Below are positions 46,363 to 55,055 of a stretch of 64,000 nt of DNA, piece after piece. Source of the stretch: Ruminiclostridium papyrosolvens DSM 2782 (GTDB lineage Bacteria > Bacillota > Clostridia > Acetivibrionales > DSM-1351); the NCBI RefSeq assembly GCF_029318685.1, contig NZ_CP119677.1, forward strand, positions 2,218,501-2,282,500, read 5' to 3'. Every line of letters starts with the position of its first letter. The first letter of the stretch is position 1. The notes under the pieces are model-generated. The model made no database searches, was not told where the DNA came from, and saw nothing but the letters and a program-made list of their open reading frames with translations. The translations under genes were made by a program, and so were the position numbers.

Positions 46363-47259
46363 ATGAAACAAAAGATTACCAAGGCAATTGCAGGATGTAT
46401 TGTCACCCTGATTTTTGCATTTGCAGCTACGGCTGTTATGGCTGCAACAATGCCTGCAAAAGTAGTAGGTACAAGCGTAAAAATGAGAAAGTCACCAACA
46501 ACATCTTCCTCAATTGTAACCAAATTGACAAATGCAAAAGTAACTGTTACAGACTATTCAAAAGGCTGGTACAAGGTTTCATATAACAAGAAAACCGGCT
46601 GGGTTAGCAGTAACTATGTTAAATTGCAGTCTGTAAAAGGAGTTATCAATGCAAGTGGTGTAAATTTCAGGAAAAGTGCCGGAACTTCAAGTAAGGTTAT
46701 AAGCAAGCTTAAAAGAAGTACTTCCGTACAGATTCTTGATGTCCGAAAGGGTTGGAACAAGGTTAAGATAGGCTCAAAGGTGGGCTATGTATCATCCAAA
46801 TTTGTGAATATATCAACTGCCAACACACAAATTTCCAGAGGTGCATCAGCAGCCGGATTTGCTGTCATTGAGAATGATGGCTCAGTAACCGGTAAACTCA
46901 TTTCTTATGCCCGTCAATTTGAAGGGGTCAGATATGTTTATGGCGGGGCAAGCCCACAGACAGGTTTTGATTGTTCTGGTTTTGTAGGCTATGTATACAA
47001 AAGGTTTGATGTCAGTCTTAACAGGTCTGCACAAGGTATGTATTCTAATGGAGTTAAGGTATCAAAGGGCCAGCTGAGAGCAGGAGATATCTTATTTTTT
47101 GATGCTTCAAGCAGAAAAGAATCAGGACAAATAGACCACGCAGGAATTTATATGGGTGGGGATACCTTTATTCATGCATCTTCGTCAAACGGCAGAGTCC
47201 TTGTACAAAAGCTGTCTGAATACAGGGGTACTTATATTGGAGCAAAAAGAGTAATTTAG
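46363..47259 (+). CDS. Secreted SH3-SH3-NlpC/P60 peptidoglycan hydrolase
   Basis: A 298-aa cell-wall endopeptidase: signal peptide about 1-28, two bacterial SH3 domains about 30-88 and 90-148 (GTSVKMRKSPTTSS, GVNFRKSAGTSS), then NlpC/P60 about 180-298. The catalytic Cys is in TGFDCSGFVGYVYK, the His in IDHAGIYMG, and the third residue in FIHASSSNG. It cleaves peptide stems of peptidoglycan. Expression is predicted to be controlled by the c-di-AMP riboswitch just upstream. GGAGGAG precedes ATG 46363. Confidence 0.93.
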   Translation: MKQKITKAIAGCIVTLIFAFAATAVMAATMPAKVVGTSVKMRKSPTTSSSIVTKLTNAKVTVTDYSKGWYKVSYNKKTGWVSSNYVKLQSVKGVINASGVNFRKSAGTSSKVISKLKRSTSVQILDVRKGWNKVKIGSKVGYVSSKFVNISTANTQISRGASAAGFAVIENDGSVTGKLISYARQFEGVRYVYGGASPQTGFDCSGFVGYVYKRFDVSLNRSAQGMYSNGVKVSKGQLRAGDILFFDASSRKESGQIDHAGIYMGGDTFIHASSSNGRVLVQKLSEYRGTYIGAKRVI

Positions 47260-47286
47260 AAATAACGTAAATATTAAATAATTTAT

Positions 47287-47326
47287 AGCCGTAAAATTCA
47301 TCTTTTGGTGTTTTTTGCGGCTTTTT
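47287..47326 (+). terminator. Terminator after the NlpC/P60 gene
   Basis: AGCCGTAAAA pairs with TTTTTTGCGGCT (one G-U) and is followed by five T. Confidence 0.75.
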
Positions 47327-47371
47327 GTTGAAGGGAATTATTTCAATCCATAATGCATAAAATAATAGTTC

Positions 47372-47389
47372 TTGTTGCATTTGCAACAA
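47372..47389. promoter_or_regulatory. Palindrome upstream of the hcp remnant
   Basis: TTGTTGCATTTGCAACAA is an 18-nt near-perfect palindrome (eight of nine pairs), about 60 nt before the remnant. It may be the operator of the lost hcp gene, for instance for a Crp/Fnr-type regulator. Confidence 0.45.
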
Positions 47390-47446
47390 CCCTGAAAATA
47401 GTTTTCTTGTATCATTAATAGTATTGAAGCTAAAAGACTATTTTGG

Positions 47447-47727
47447 GGAGGATTTGCACATAACCAAGTTTTTGCTTTGTCTGATAAAGTAGTAGATGCA
47501 GTTAAAACCGGAGCCATAAAAAAGTTTATTGTAATGGCAGGTTGTGACGGAAGAATGGAAAGCAGAGAGTATTACACTAAATTTGCTAAAAAACTCCCAA
47601 AGAATACGGTTATTCTAACTGCCGTGTGGCGTTTTTAGCTCCAAATGTTATAAAATATCTTGTAGATAATTTTGGTATTGGGGGGATTGGATTAGTAGAT
47701 GCAGATTTAAAACTGCTTATAGGGTAA
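47447..47727 (+). pseudogene. Hybrid cluster protein (hydroxylamine reductase) remnant
   Basis: The frame from 47447 reads [20 protein letters not shown] and continues with [20 protein letters not shown] and KNTVILTAV before a stop at about 47636-47638, matching the middle of the Fe-S-O hybrid cluster protein Hcp. Another frame then reads [19 protein letters not shown]...LVDADLKLLIG and stop at 47727, matching the Hcp C-terminus. The N-terminal half and the segment with several cluster Cys (normally after LTAGCAKYR) are missing, so large deletions have removed function. Confidence 0.88.
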
Positions 47728-47875
47728 GTCATGGCATTAAGTGGTAAATATTCATAAATTTTAAGAAAAATATTCAACTTTATTTGTAGAAGTTGCACCG
47801 AATAGTAGATAAAGATAGAAAATTATGATATAATTGGAAAAGAAACAAAAAATTTAAAAGAAAGGAGGATATTTA

Positions 47876-48778
47876 ATGAGAAAGAAATTAATGAAAGCCC
47901 TGACTTTAGGCTTATCAATCGTGTGTTGTACCTTTGCTCTGAATGTGCAGGCGGTAACACCATTAACGATTACCGATACTAAAACGGGAACCTTTGACGG
48001 ATACGACTATGAGTTGTGGAAGGATAGTGGTACTACCAGTATGACGTTAAACGGTGGCGGTAAGTTCAGTTGCCAGTGGAGTAATATCAATAATGCATTA
48101 TTCCGTACCGGTAAAAAGTATGATGAGACCAAGACGCATCAGCAACTTGGAACCATCACATTGGACTATGCAGCAAACTATCAACCATCAGGAAATTCAT
48201 ACTTGGCCGTCTATGGTTGGACTGTCGACCCACTTGTAGAGTATTACATTATTGATAGTTGGGGCAATTGGAGGCCACCGGGAGCTACGTCAAAGGGACA
48301 AATAACTGTTGATGGTGCTACATATGACGTATATGAGACTACTCGTGTAAACCAACCTTCAATCAAAGGTAATACAACTTTTCAGCAGTATTGGAGTGTT
48401 AGGACATCGAAACGTACAAGCGGAACAATATCCGTAAGTGAACACTTCAAAGCATGGGAAAAGATGGGTATGAAAATGGGTAAGATGTATGAAATCTCAC
48501 TCGTTGTAGAAGGGTATCAAAGCAGTGGCAGAGCGGACATTACTGCAATGTCACTTAATGTTGGGGGCGGAAATCAGCCTGTGGTAAAGGGTGATTTAAA
48601 TGGTGACGGAAGTGTTAATTCTTTAGACTTTGCAGCATTAAAATCACATTTAATAGGAGCTACAAAACTTTCTGGTGCAGCTCTTTCTAATGCTGACGTT
48701 AACGGGGACAGTCAAGTAGACTCTCTTGATCTTGCAACTATGAAAAAGTACTTATTAGGTATAATAACTACTTTCTAA
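47876..48778 (+). CDS. Xylanase GH11 with dockerin
   Basis: A 300-aa exported endo-beta-1,4-xylanase: signal peptide about 1-25, GH11 jelly-roll about 28-235, dockerin about 240-300 ([27 protein letters not shown]). The nucleophile Glu is in [13 protein letters not shown], the acid/base Glu in [13 protein letters not shown], and YELWKDSG opens the fold. It probably joins the CipC cellulosome, since its dockerin has Ser-Leu pairs like the operon enzymes. GGAGG precedes ATG 47876. It stands alone, with a terminator after it. Confidence 0.94.
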   Translation: MRKKLMKALTLGLSIVCCTFALNVQAVTPLTITDTKTGTFDGYDYELWKDSGTTSMTLNGGGKFSCQWSNINNALFRTGKKYDETKTHQQLGTITLDYAANYQPSGNSYLAVYGWTVDPLVEYYIIDSWGNWRPPGATSKGQITVDGATYDVYETTRVNQPSIKGNTTFQQYWSVRTSKRTSGTISVSEHFKAWEKMGMKMGKMYEISLVVEGYQSSGRADITAMSLNVGGGNQPVVKGDLNGDGSVNSLDFAALKSHLIGATKLSGAALSNADVNGDSQVDSLDLATMKKYLLGIITTF

Positions 48779-48804
48779 TATGAAGTAGTGTTATACTATA
48801 CCAC

Positions 48805-48849
48805 AAAGGAGCAGTCGTATACCCTTAAAGGTAAGCGATGCTCCTTTTT
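48805..48849 (+). terminator. Terminator after the xylanase gene
   Basis: AAAGGAGCA (48805-48813) pairs perfectly with TGCTCCTTT (48839-48847), followed by TT; a T run is shared with the stem. Confidence 0.75.
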
Positions 48850-48933
48850 AGTAAGCCAGGTAAGGACGCTTAATTAGTTTTACCAAATCAAAGTGTCATT
48901 TATTAAGGGTAATAAAATAAGGAGTGTGTTTTT

Positions 48934-49449
48934 ATGGACTATAGTAAGGCGGTCTCCTATTGGGTTGAAAAAGAGAAAAATGCGGTTAGGATGGACCGCA
49001 ACGAACTTTTGACAAGGGTAGAGAAATTTATTATGACACATAATACTTGCGCCTTGGCCACAGGCTTCAGTGATTTTGTCCGTTGTACACCAATTGAGTA
49101 CAACTACAAAGACGGGAGATTCTGGCTACTTTCTGAGGGTGGCCTGAAATTTAGAGGGCTGGAGGGAAATAAAAATGTCTGCCTCGCCATCTACGATGAA
49201 TATACCGGCTTCGACAAATTGGGAGGGATGCAGGTCAACGGTGTAGCAGAGATTGTGGAACCCGGGACAAATGAATACATGGAGCTATTGGCCTTGAAGA
49301 ATATTTCCGCTCAGAAACTGAAACAGTTGCCTACCACCTTGTACCTCATTAAGGTAACACCAACCAGCATTGACTTTGTATGTTCAGAGATTCATAGATT
49401 AGGCTTTGATACCAGACAACATTTGTGTTTTTCCGATAGTCATGATTAG
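48934..49449 (+). CDS. Pyridoxamine 5'-phosphate oxidase-like flavin-binding protein
   Basis: A 171-aa cytoplasmic protein with the split-barrel fold of the PNPOx-like family. Visible parts are FIMTHNTCALATG (first strand), VRCTPIEYNYKDGRFWLLSE and GLKFRGLEGNKNVCLAIYD, which would line an FMN or F420-like cofactor site. It is not a true PdxH, which is longer and has a distinct C-terminus. Function cannot be assigned; small members act on nitro compounds or heme. GGAGTGTG precedes ATG 48934. Confidence 0.78.
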   Translation: MDYSKAVSYWVEKEKNAVRMDRNELLTRVEKFIMTHNTCALATGFSDFVRCTPIEYNYKDGRFWLLSEGGLKFRGLEGNKNVCLAIYDEYTGFDKLGGMQVNGVAEIVEPGTNEYMELLALKNISAQKLKQLPTTLYLIKVTPTSIDFVCSEIHRLGFDTRQHLCFSDSHD

Positions 49450-49490
49450 ATTTGTAGGGCTGAACTAATAACATACTCTAAAAGACCAGA

Positions 49491-49521
49491 GGGCTGTCGC
49501 AAAACAAACTTGCGACAACCC
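49491..49521. terminator. Bidirectional terminator between convergent genes
   Basis: An 8-bp perfect core TGTCGCAA/TTGCGACA is extended by GGG/CCC around one mismatch. It lies between the flavin-protein gene and the convergent foldase gene. Confidence 0.7.
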
Positions 49522-49533
49522 ATTTAGAATTCT

Positions 49534-50580
49534 TTAGGGAACCTTTATTGCGTTGAAAACTGATTCATTTTTTACGAGTTTATATTTCTTATCTTTTCTC
49601 CAAGCGTTTAAATCATCATCATATCTCTTAGAAATATAACCACTCTTTATATCATCTTTTAACTGTGTAAAAGAGTAGACTTTCATCAGCTTCATTACAT
49701 GATAGCCATAGGAGGTTTTAACAATACCCGTATCTCCCACTTTCCTTGACGAATCTACTGCCCAGTTTTCAAATTCCGGTACATACTGGTGGTTTTTCAT
49801 TACTGTGTATTTTCCGCCTTTTTCAACAGAACCGGGATCTTCAGAAAGCTCTTTTACCAGTGCTGCAAAATCACAATTAGGTTCATTTACTTTTTTTAAG
49901 GTGTCTTCTGCTTTTTTCTTTGCTTCTGCATCTTTTTGGGGAGTGGACTGATTGTTTTCGTCGTTACTCAGGAACAGTATATGTCCTACAATTACCTTGT
50001 AAAACTTATCTTTGTTGCTATCATAAAATTTCTTGAGCTCAGTATCTGTAGTTTTGTAACTACTTTGTGTTTGAGAAGAGAATTTTCTTACAATAGACAC
50101 GTTGTTATAAAAACTCTTGAATTGAGATAGGGTAAAGCCTGTTTCATTCTTAATAATCTTTTCTTGTTCTGCAGTTGTTGCGGCCAGAGAATTAAGATAT
50201 GAATTCATGTTTGTGTTGAAATCATCTGTTTCTTTTTTAGTTAAGGCCGTTTTGGCAGCTTTTGCCTTTGAAAGCTGAATTTTGAAATCTACTACGTTAT
50301 CAAGAGCCAATTTTTTTGCGTAGTCAGATGCTTTCATATTGTTAATATTTGCATTCCAATCAACATTATAGGAATTAAAATAGCTTTGAATCATTGAAAT
50401 GGCATCTTTAAGAAAAATGTTGTAGTCTTCCTTTGATATATTATCGGTTCCTACTTTTGCCACATATGTTTCCGGAGTGGCTGTCTTTGTAGTTGCCGCT
50501 GCAAAAGTATTTCCGGCAGGTATCATTGCCGTTAATACTAATGCAACCGCAACAAGTGCACTTACAAACTTTCTGTACAT
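49534..50580 (-). CDS. Secreted PrsA/SurA-like peptidyl-prolyl isomerase (parvulin)
   Basis: A 348-aa exported folding factor: signal peptide about 1-27 ending in AGNTFA, a SurA-N-like helical domain about 38-180, parvulin domain about 195-305 (VIVGHILFLSNDE, ELSEDPGSVEKGGKY, SYGYHVMKL). PrsA proteins of Gram-positives are normally lipoproteins, but there is no Cys at the cleavage site, so this one may be released or held in another way. It is divergent from the GH26 gene and may help fold exported cellulases. AGGAGGT precedes the start. Confidence 0.87.
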   Translation of the reverse strand: MYRKFVSALVAVALVLTAMIPAGNTFAAATTKTATPETYVAKVGTDNISKEDYNIFLKDAISMIQSYFNSYNVDWNANINNMKASDYAKKLALDNVVDFKIQLSKAKAAKTALTKKETDDFNTNMNSYLNSLAATTAEQEKIIKNETGFTLSQFKSFYNNVSIVRKFSSQTQSSYKTTDTELKKFYDSNKDKFYKVIVGHILFLSNDENNQSTPQKDAEAKKKAEDTLKKVNEPNCDFAALVKELSEDPGSVEKGGKYTVMKNHQYVPEFENWAVDSSRKVGDTGIVKTSYGYHVMKLMKVYSFTQLKDDIKSGYISKRYDDDLNAWRKDKKYKLVKNESVFNAIKVP

Positions 50581-50721
50581 TATTTACCTCCTGTTATGGA
50601 CCGCTATGCGGAAAAATTTTGTGCTAAAAAAACTCCACTATATATAATTTAACACCGGACTTCCAAAATCCTCTAATATATTATAAAAAATTACTATTTT
50701 AATCAATTGTAAGAAGTACAA

Positions 50722-50780
50722 AAATGTAATAATATATGTATATAGAGCTATTTTATTACATTTATGTAAAATGACATAAA
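50722..50780 (+). promoter_or_regulatory. Overlapping inverted repeats upstream of the GH26 gene
   Basis: AAATGTAATAA (50722-50732) pairs perfectly with TTATTACATTT (50753-50763), and TTTATGT (50761-50767) with ACATAAA (50774-50780). They lie in the divergent region between the foldase and GH26 genes and could be operators. Confidence 0.45.
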
Positions 50781-50819
50781 GTAGCTTAAATTTTAATTAT
50801 AGAAAGGAGGCGATAAAAA

Positions 50820-52553
50820 CTGGATAAAAAATGCTTTTTAAAGGTTTTCTTAACATTGGCATTGACAGCACTGATGCCATTAGTGTCAGTTGTAAATGTT
50901 CCTGCAAATGCCATGACAGCAGAAGGTGTAAAGTATGAATTTGAAAACGGTGTCCAGAACAATGCTGAAATTCATACTGACTATGTTGGGAAGACCGATG
51001 ACGGCCTGATATTTGACCTAAGCGGTGCAACTTGCAGCTACGTTGGACAAAGGGGGACAAGTACTTCTGTTAATGTTGACATTGAACAGGCAGGACTTTA
51101 CGAATTGGTTGTACGATATGCACAGCCATTTGATAAGACCAAAAAGATACAGTATCTCAATGTCAATGATTCCAATCAAGGAGAGGTTAGCTTTCCGTAC
51201 ACTCTCAACTGGAAGGAAATGTCCGCAGGAATTGTAAAGCTCAATAAGGGTACTAACAATATTGAATTTGAAGGCTACTGGGGATACACTTTTTTTGACT
51301 ACCTTATTGTTAAGCCCGCAGATGAAAGTATTACTTCACTGAAAGTCGATAAAAAGCTTGTGAACCCTAATGCTACCAAAGAAACAAAAGCACTTATGAG
51401 CTACTTGGTTGACGTGTATGGAAAGAAAATTATTTCAGGTCAGCAGGAAATTTGCGGGTCTCATAACTATGAAGGCTCAGAGTCAGACTTTGCCTATATT
51501 AAGGAAAAAACAGGCAAGATGCCTGCATTAAGAGGTTTTGATTTTATGAACTTCAGAGGAAACGGCTTGTTATGGGATGATCTTTGTGCGGAACGTGTCA
51601 TTGACTGGTACAAAAATAAAGGTGGTATACCAACAGTTTGCTGGCATTGGTTTTCGCCCGGAAATATCGGCAAAAAAGCTGATAACAGCTTCTATACAGA
51701 AAGCACAACCTTCAGTATATCAAAGGCTTTGACATCCGGAACTGCCGAAAACACCGCACTGCTTAATGATATTGAATTTATGGCAGGAAAATTCAAACAG
51801 CTACAGGAGGCAGATGTTCCTGTACTTTTCAGGCCACTCCATGAAGCAGAAGGAGGATGGTTCTGGTGGGGGGCCGAAGGCCCTGAGAATTGTGTAAAGC
51901 TATATAGGCTGTTATACGAGAAATTTACAAATGAATACCACTTAAACAATATCATATGGGTATGGACTTCCTATACATATGACACATCTTCAAAATGGTA
52001 TCCCGGTGATGATGTTGTTGATATTCTTGGCTATGACAAATACAATGCCAAGGATGGACTGCCAAACGGAAGTGCTATTTCTTCAACCTTCTATAATATG
52101 ATTAAACTCACAAACGGTAAGAAGCTTGTTACAATGAGTGAAAACGATACAATTCCGCAGGTTTCAAACCTTACAAATGAGATGGCCGGATGGCTATATT
52201 TCTGCCCTTGGTACGGATGGTATCTTACGGGAGAGCAGAATAATCCGGTTGATTGGCTAAAACAGATGTATACCAGCGATTATTGTATTACACTGGACGA
52301 ACTTCCCGATCTTGAAACCTACCCATTCCCATCTGGCGGGGATACTCCTACAATCACGTACGGTGATTTGAATGGAGATAACCTAATCGATGCAATTGAT
52401 CTCGCTTTACTAAAAAAATGTATATTAGACAACAATCAGAGTATAAAGTCAGCAGATGTTGACGGTAACGGTTCTGTAGACGCTATAGATTTCGTATATA
52501 TGAAGAAATTTCTGACAGGTGAAATTTCCAGCTTTCCAGCCAGTGGAAAGTAA
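50820..52553 (+). CDS. man26A: Mannanase CBM35-GH26 with dockerin, apparent CTG start
   Basis: A 577-aa enzyme if read from CTG 50820: signal peptide about 1-32, CBM35 about 36-165 (VKYEFENGVQNNAEIHTDYV, YWGYTFFDYLIV), GH26 about 180-490 (acid in RPLHEAEGGWFWWG, nucleophile in VTMSENDT), dockerin about 508-577 (GDLNGDNLIDAIDLALLKK; DAIDFV). AAGGAGG at 50804-50810 lies 9 nt before CTG, and only this start yields the basic N-terminus LDKKCFLK needed for export. TTG 50856 has no ribosome site and would leave a signal peptide with no basic residues. No in-frame ATG or GTG lies between them. Confidence 0.88.
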   Translation: MDKKCFLKVFLTLALTALMPLVSVVNVPANAMTAEGVKYEFENGVQNNAEIHTDYVGKTDDGLIFDLSGATCSYVGQRGTSTSVNVDIEQAGLYELVVRYAQPFDKTKKIQYLNVNDSNQGEVSFPYTLNWKEMSAGIVKLNKGTNNIEFEGYWGYTFFDYLIVKPADESITSLKVDKKLVNPNATKETKALMSYLVDVYGKKIISGQQEICGSHNYEGSESDFAYIKEKTGKMPALRGFDFMNFRGNGLLWDDLCAERVIDWYKNKGGIPTVCWHWFSPGNIGKKADNSFYTESTTFSISKALTSGTAENTALLNDIEFMAGKFKQLQEADVPVLFRPLHEAEGGWFWWGAEGPENCVKLYRLLYEKFTNEYHLNNIIWVWTSYTYDTSSKWYPGDDVVDILGYDKYNAKDGLPNGSAISSTFYNMIKLTNGKKLVTMSENDTIPQVSNLTNEMAGWLYFCPWYGWYLTGEQNNPVDWLKQMYTSDYCITLDELPDLETYPFPSGGDTPTITYGDLNGDNLIDAIDLALLKKCILDNNQSIKSADVDGNGSVDAIDFVYMKKFLTGEISSFPASGK

Positions 52554-52588
52554 TTGATTTTTTTTATTTAAAGAAAGGAAGATATATT

Positions 52589-54925
52589 ATGAAAAAAGGA
52601 TTGATTTTTAAGGTAGCAAGAGCTTCTGTAATGAGCGTTGTTGTCCTTGCAATGCTGCTAACTTCATTCACTGTTATGAATGTAAGTGCAGCAAGTACAG
52701 ACTATAATTATGCTAAACTACTACAGTACTCACAGTATTTTTACGATGCAAATATGTGTGGTACCGAAGTTAGCGAAAAAAACCAATACACTTGGAGAAA
52801 TGACTGTCATACTTATGATGCAAAACTACCGCTAGATTCAAAAAATACAAATATGACAGATAGCTTTATCAGCCAAAATAAGAGTGTGCTAGATCCTGAT
52901 GGAGACGGAACGGTAGATGTTTCCGGTGGTTTTCATGATGCAGGTGACCACGTAAAATTCGGTATGCCTGAAGCGTACTCAGGTTCAACTCTTGGATGGG
53001 GATTTTATGAATTCAAAGATCAATATGTTACAACCGGACAAGACAGTCATATAAAAACAATATTAAGATATTTCAATGATTACTTTATGAGAAGTACTTT
53101 CCTTGACTCAACCGGTAAGGCTATAGCATTCTGCTATCAGGTTGGAGACGGAGATGTAGACCACGCATACTGGCAAGCACCTGAAGTTGATGAAATGTTC
53201 AGAAGAGGCTGGTTTGCAACTGATGAAATGCCTTCAACTGATTGTGTGGCAGCAGCAGCAGCTTCACTTGCAGTCAATTACATGAATTTTAAGGACGAGG
53301 ACCCTGCATATGCAGAAAAATCACTTAAATATGCAAAAGCCTTATTTCAATTTGCAGAAAGATGTCCTAGCAAATCAGTAAACATTGATGGACCTAAAGG
53401 TTATTACGGATCCTCCAAATGGCAGGATGATTACTGCTGGGCTGCATCATGGCTGTATTTAGCAACAAAGGATGACCATTACCTTGACGAAACACTAAAG
53501 AATTTTGATTACTATGCACCTTCATGCTGGACACATTGCTGGAACGATGTTTGGGCAGGTACAGCATGTATTATTGCTGAAATAAATGATTCAATTGATA
53601 AAAACGGACAAGTATTGGAAGATAGATACAAAAAATTAACAAATAAAAGTTCATATGAAGAGATTGATTTCTGGAGTCAGATTGCAAAGTTAGCAGATGG
53701 CTGGATGTCGGGTAAAAATGTTACAGTATCACCTGGCGGTTACGCTTTTCTGAATCAATGGGGTTCTGCGAGATACAATACAGCTACTCAGCTGTTAGCA
53801 CTTGTTTATGATAAGAATCACGGGGATAAAGCATCAAAGTACAGCCAATGGGCTAAATCACAGATGGATTACCTTTTAGGTAACAATCCGTTAAACCGCT
53901 GCTACGTAGTGGGATATGGAGACAATTCAGTAAAATATCCTCATCACAGAGCTTCATCAGGGTATGCTACTGCAGAAGGAACAGGTCCTCAAAAATATGT
54001 TCTTTACGGTGCATTAGTTGGTGGACCTGATGCCAGCGACCAACATAAGGATATTACTTCAGACTACGTGTATAATGAAGTAACAATAGACTACAACGCT
54101 GCATTTGTTGGAGCTAGTGCCGGTATTTACAGATACTTTGGAAACTCAGCTATGCAGGTTACCCCTAACTTCCCACCACCTCCAAAAGAAGACGATCCTG
54201 ATGACCCTTCCGGTTCAAAATATTGGGTAGAAGGTTTCTGTGTTGATGTAGCTCAATCAGACGGACCAAAAGCAACCGAAGTTACACTGTATGTAAAATC
54301 TGATGTTTCAAAAACCTCGAAAAATATTTCTGTAAGATATTATTTTGATTCTACAGGAATGACATCCCTTGACCCAAATAAAATAGAAATGAGACAGTTG
54401 TATGACCAAACAGCTGCTGAAACAGATTATGCAGCTGAGATATCAGGGCCACACCTCTATAAAGATAAAATCTATTATATAGAAGTAAAATGGCCGGGTT
54501 ATGTAATTGCAAATTCCAACAAGAAATACCAGTTTGCAATAGGTACATACGCTTGGCAAAATAACTGGAATCCTACTGATGACTGGAGTCATAAGGGATT
54601 GAAGGTTGTTGAGGACAGCTGGAAAGGAACACCTGAAAAGACAGACAATATCTGTGTTTATGACAATGGCGTTCTAGTTGGCGGTACAGAGCCTGATGGA
54701 ACTACACCGGGCGGAAATAATCCTGAACCGACAATTAAATTGGGTGACATAAACAACGATAAATCAATTGATTCGTTGGACTTAACATTGATGAAAATGC
54801 ACATATTAGGTGTCAAAATTCTTGAAGGAAATGAGCTTAAGGCAGCTGATATGGATGCCAGCGGCGATGTAGATTCTATTGATTATGCTAAGTTGAAGAA
54901 AATTATATTGACACAGGCAGACTAA
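52589..54925 (+). CDS. Endoglucanase GH9-CBM3 with dockerin
   Basis: A 778-aa enzyme: signal peptide about 1-34, GH9 about 38-510 ([17 protein letters not shown]; acid in NEVTIDYNAAF), CBM3c-like module about 540-690 (KYWVEGFCVDVAQSDGPKAT), dockerin about 715-778 (DSLDLT; DSIDYA). It is closest in type to Cel9J of this operon, sharing the insertion before the catalytic motif (CHTYDAKLPLD). It lies 35 nt after the GH26 gene without a hairpin, so the two are probably cotranscribed. AAAGGAAG precedes ATG 52589. Confidence 0.92.
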   Translation: MKKGLIFKVARASVMSVVVLAMLLTSFTVMNVSAASTDYNYAKLLQYSQYFYDANMCGTEVSEKNQYTWRNDCHTYDAKLPLDSKNTNMTDSFISQNKSVLDPDGDGTVDVSGGFHDAGDHVKFGMPEAYSGSTLGWGFYEFKDQYVTTGQDSHIKTILRYFNDYFMRSTFLDSTGKAIAFCYQVGDGDVDHAYWQAPEVDEMFRRGWFATDEMPSTDCVAAAAASLAVNYMNFKDEDPAYAEKSLKYAKALFQFAERCPSKSVNIDGPKGYYGSSKWQDDYCWAASWLYLATKDDHYLDETLKNFDYYAPSCWTHCWNDVWAGTACIIAEINDSIDKNGQVLEDRYKKLTNKSSYEEIDFWSQIAKLADGWMSGKNVTVSPGGYAFLNQWGSARYNTATQLLALVYDKNHGDKASKYSQWAKSQMDYLLGNNPLNRCYVVGYGDNSVKYPHHRASSGYATAEGTGPQKYVLYGALVGGPDASDQHKDITSDYVYNEVTIDYNAAFVGASAGIYRYFGNSAMQVTPNFPPPPKEDDPDDPSGSKYWVEGFCVDVAQSDGPKATEVTLYVKSDVSKTSKNISVRYYFDSTGMTSLDPNKIEMRQLYDQTAAETDYAAEISGPHLYKDKIYYIEVKWPGYVIANSNKKYQFAIGTYAWQNNWNPTDDWSHKGLKVVEDSWKGTPEKTDNICVYDNGVLVGGTEPDGTTPGGNNPEPTIKLGDINNDKSIDSLDLTLMKMHILGVKILEGNELKAADMDASGDVDSIDYAKLKKIILTQAD

Positions 54926-54934
54926 TAAAAAATT

Positions 54935-54988
54935 GCAAAGGGAGTTTATATAACTACCAGGAGTTGGCTTGGGAACTCCCTTTGCCTT
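54935..54988 (+). terminator. Stem-loop after the GH9-CBM3 gene
   Basis: GCAAAGGGAGTT (54935-54946) pairs perfectly with AACTCCCTTTGC (54974-54985), with a 27-nt loop. Few T follow, so read-through into the next gene is possible. Confidence 0.65.
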
Positions 54989-55055
54989 TACTAAATTAAT
55001 AGCTGTTTTACTTCAAGGAGGTAACAACAGTACAAAAATTTTGGAGGTAGATTGT

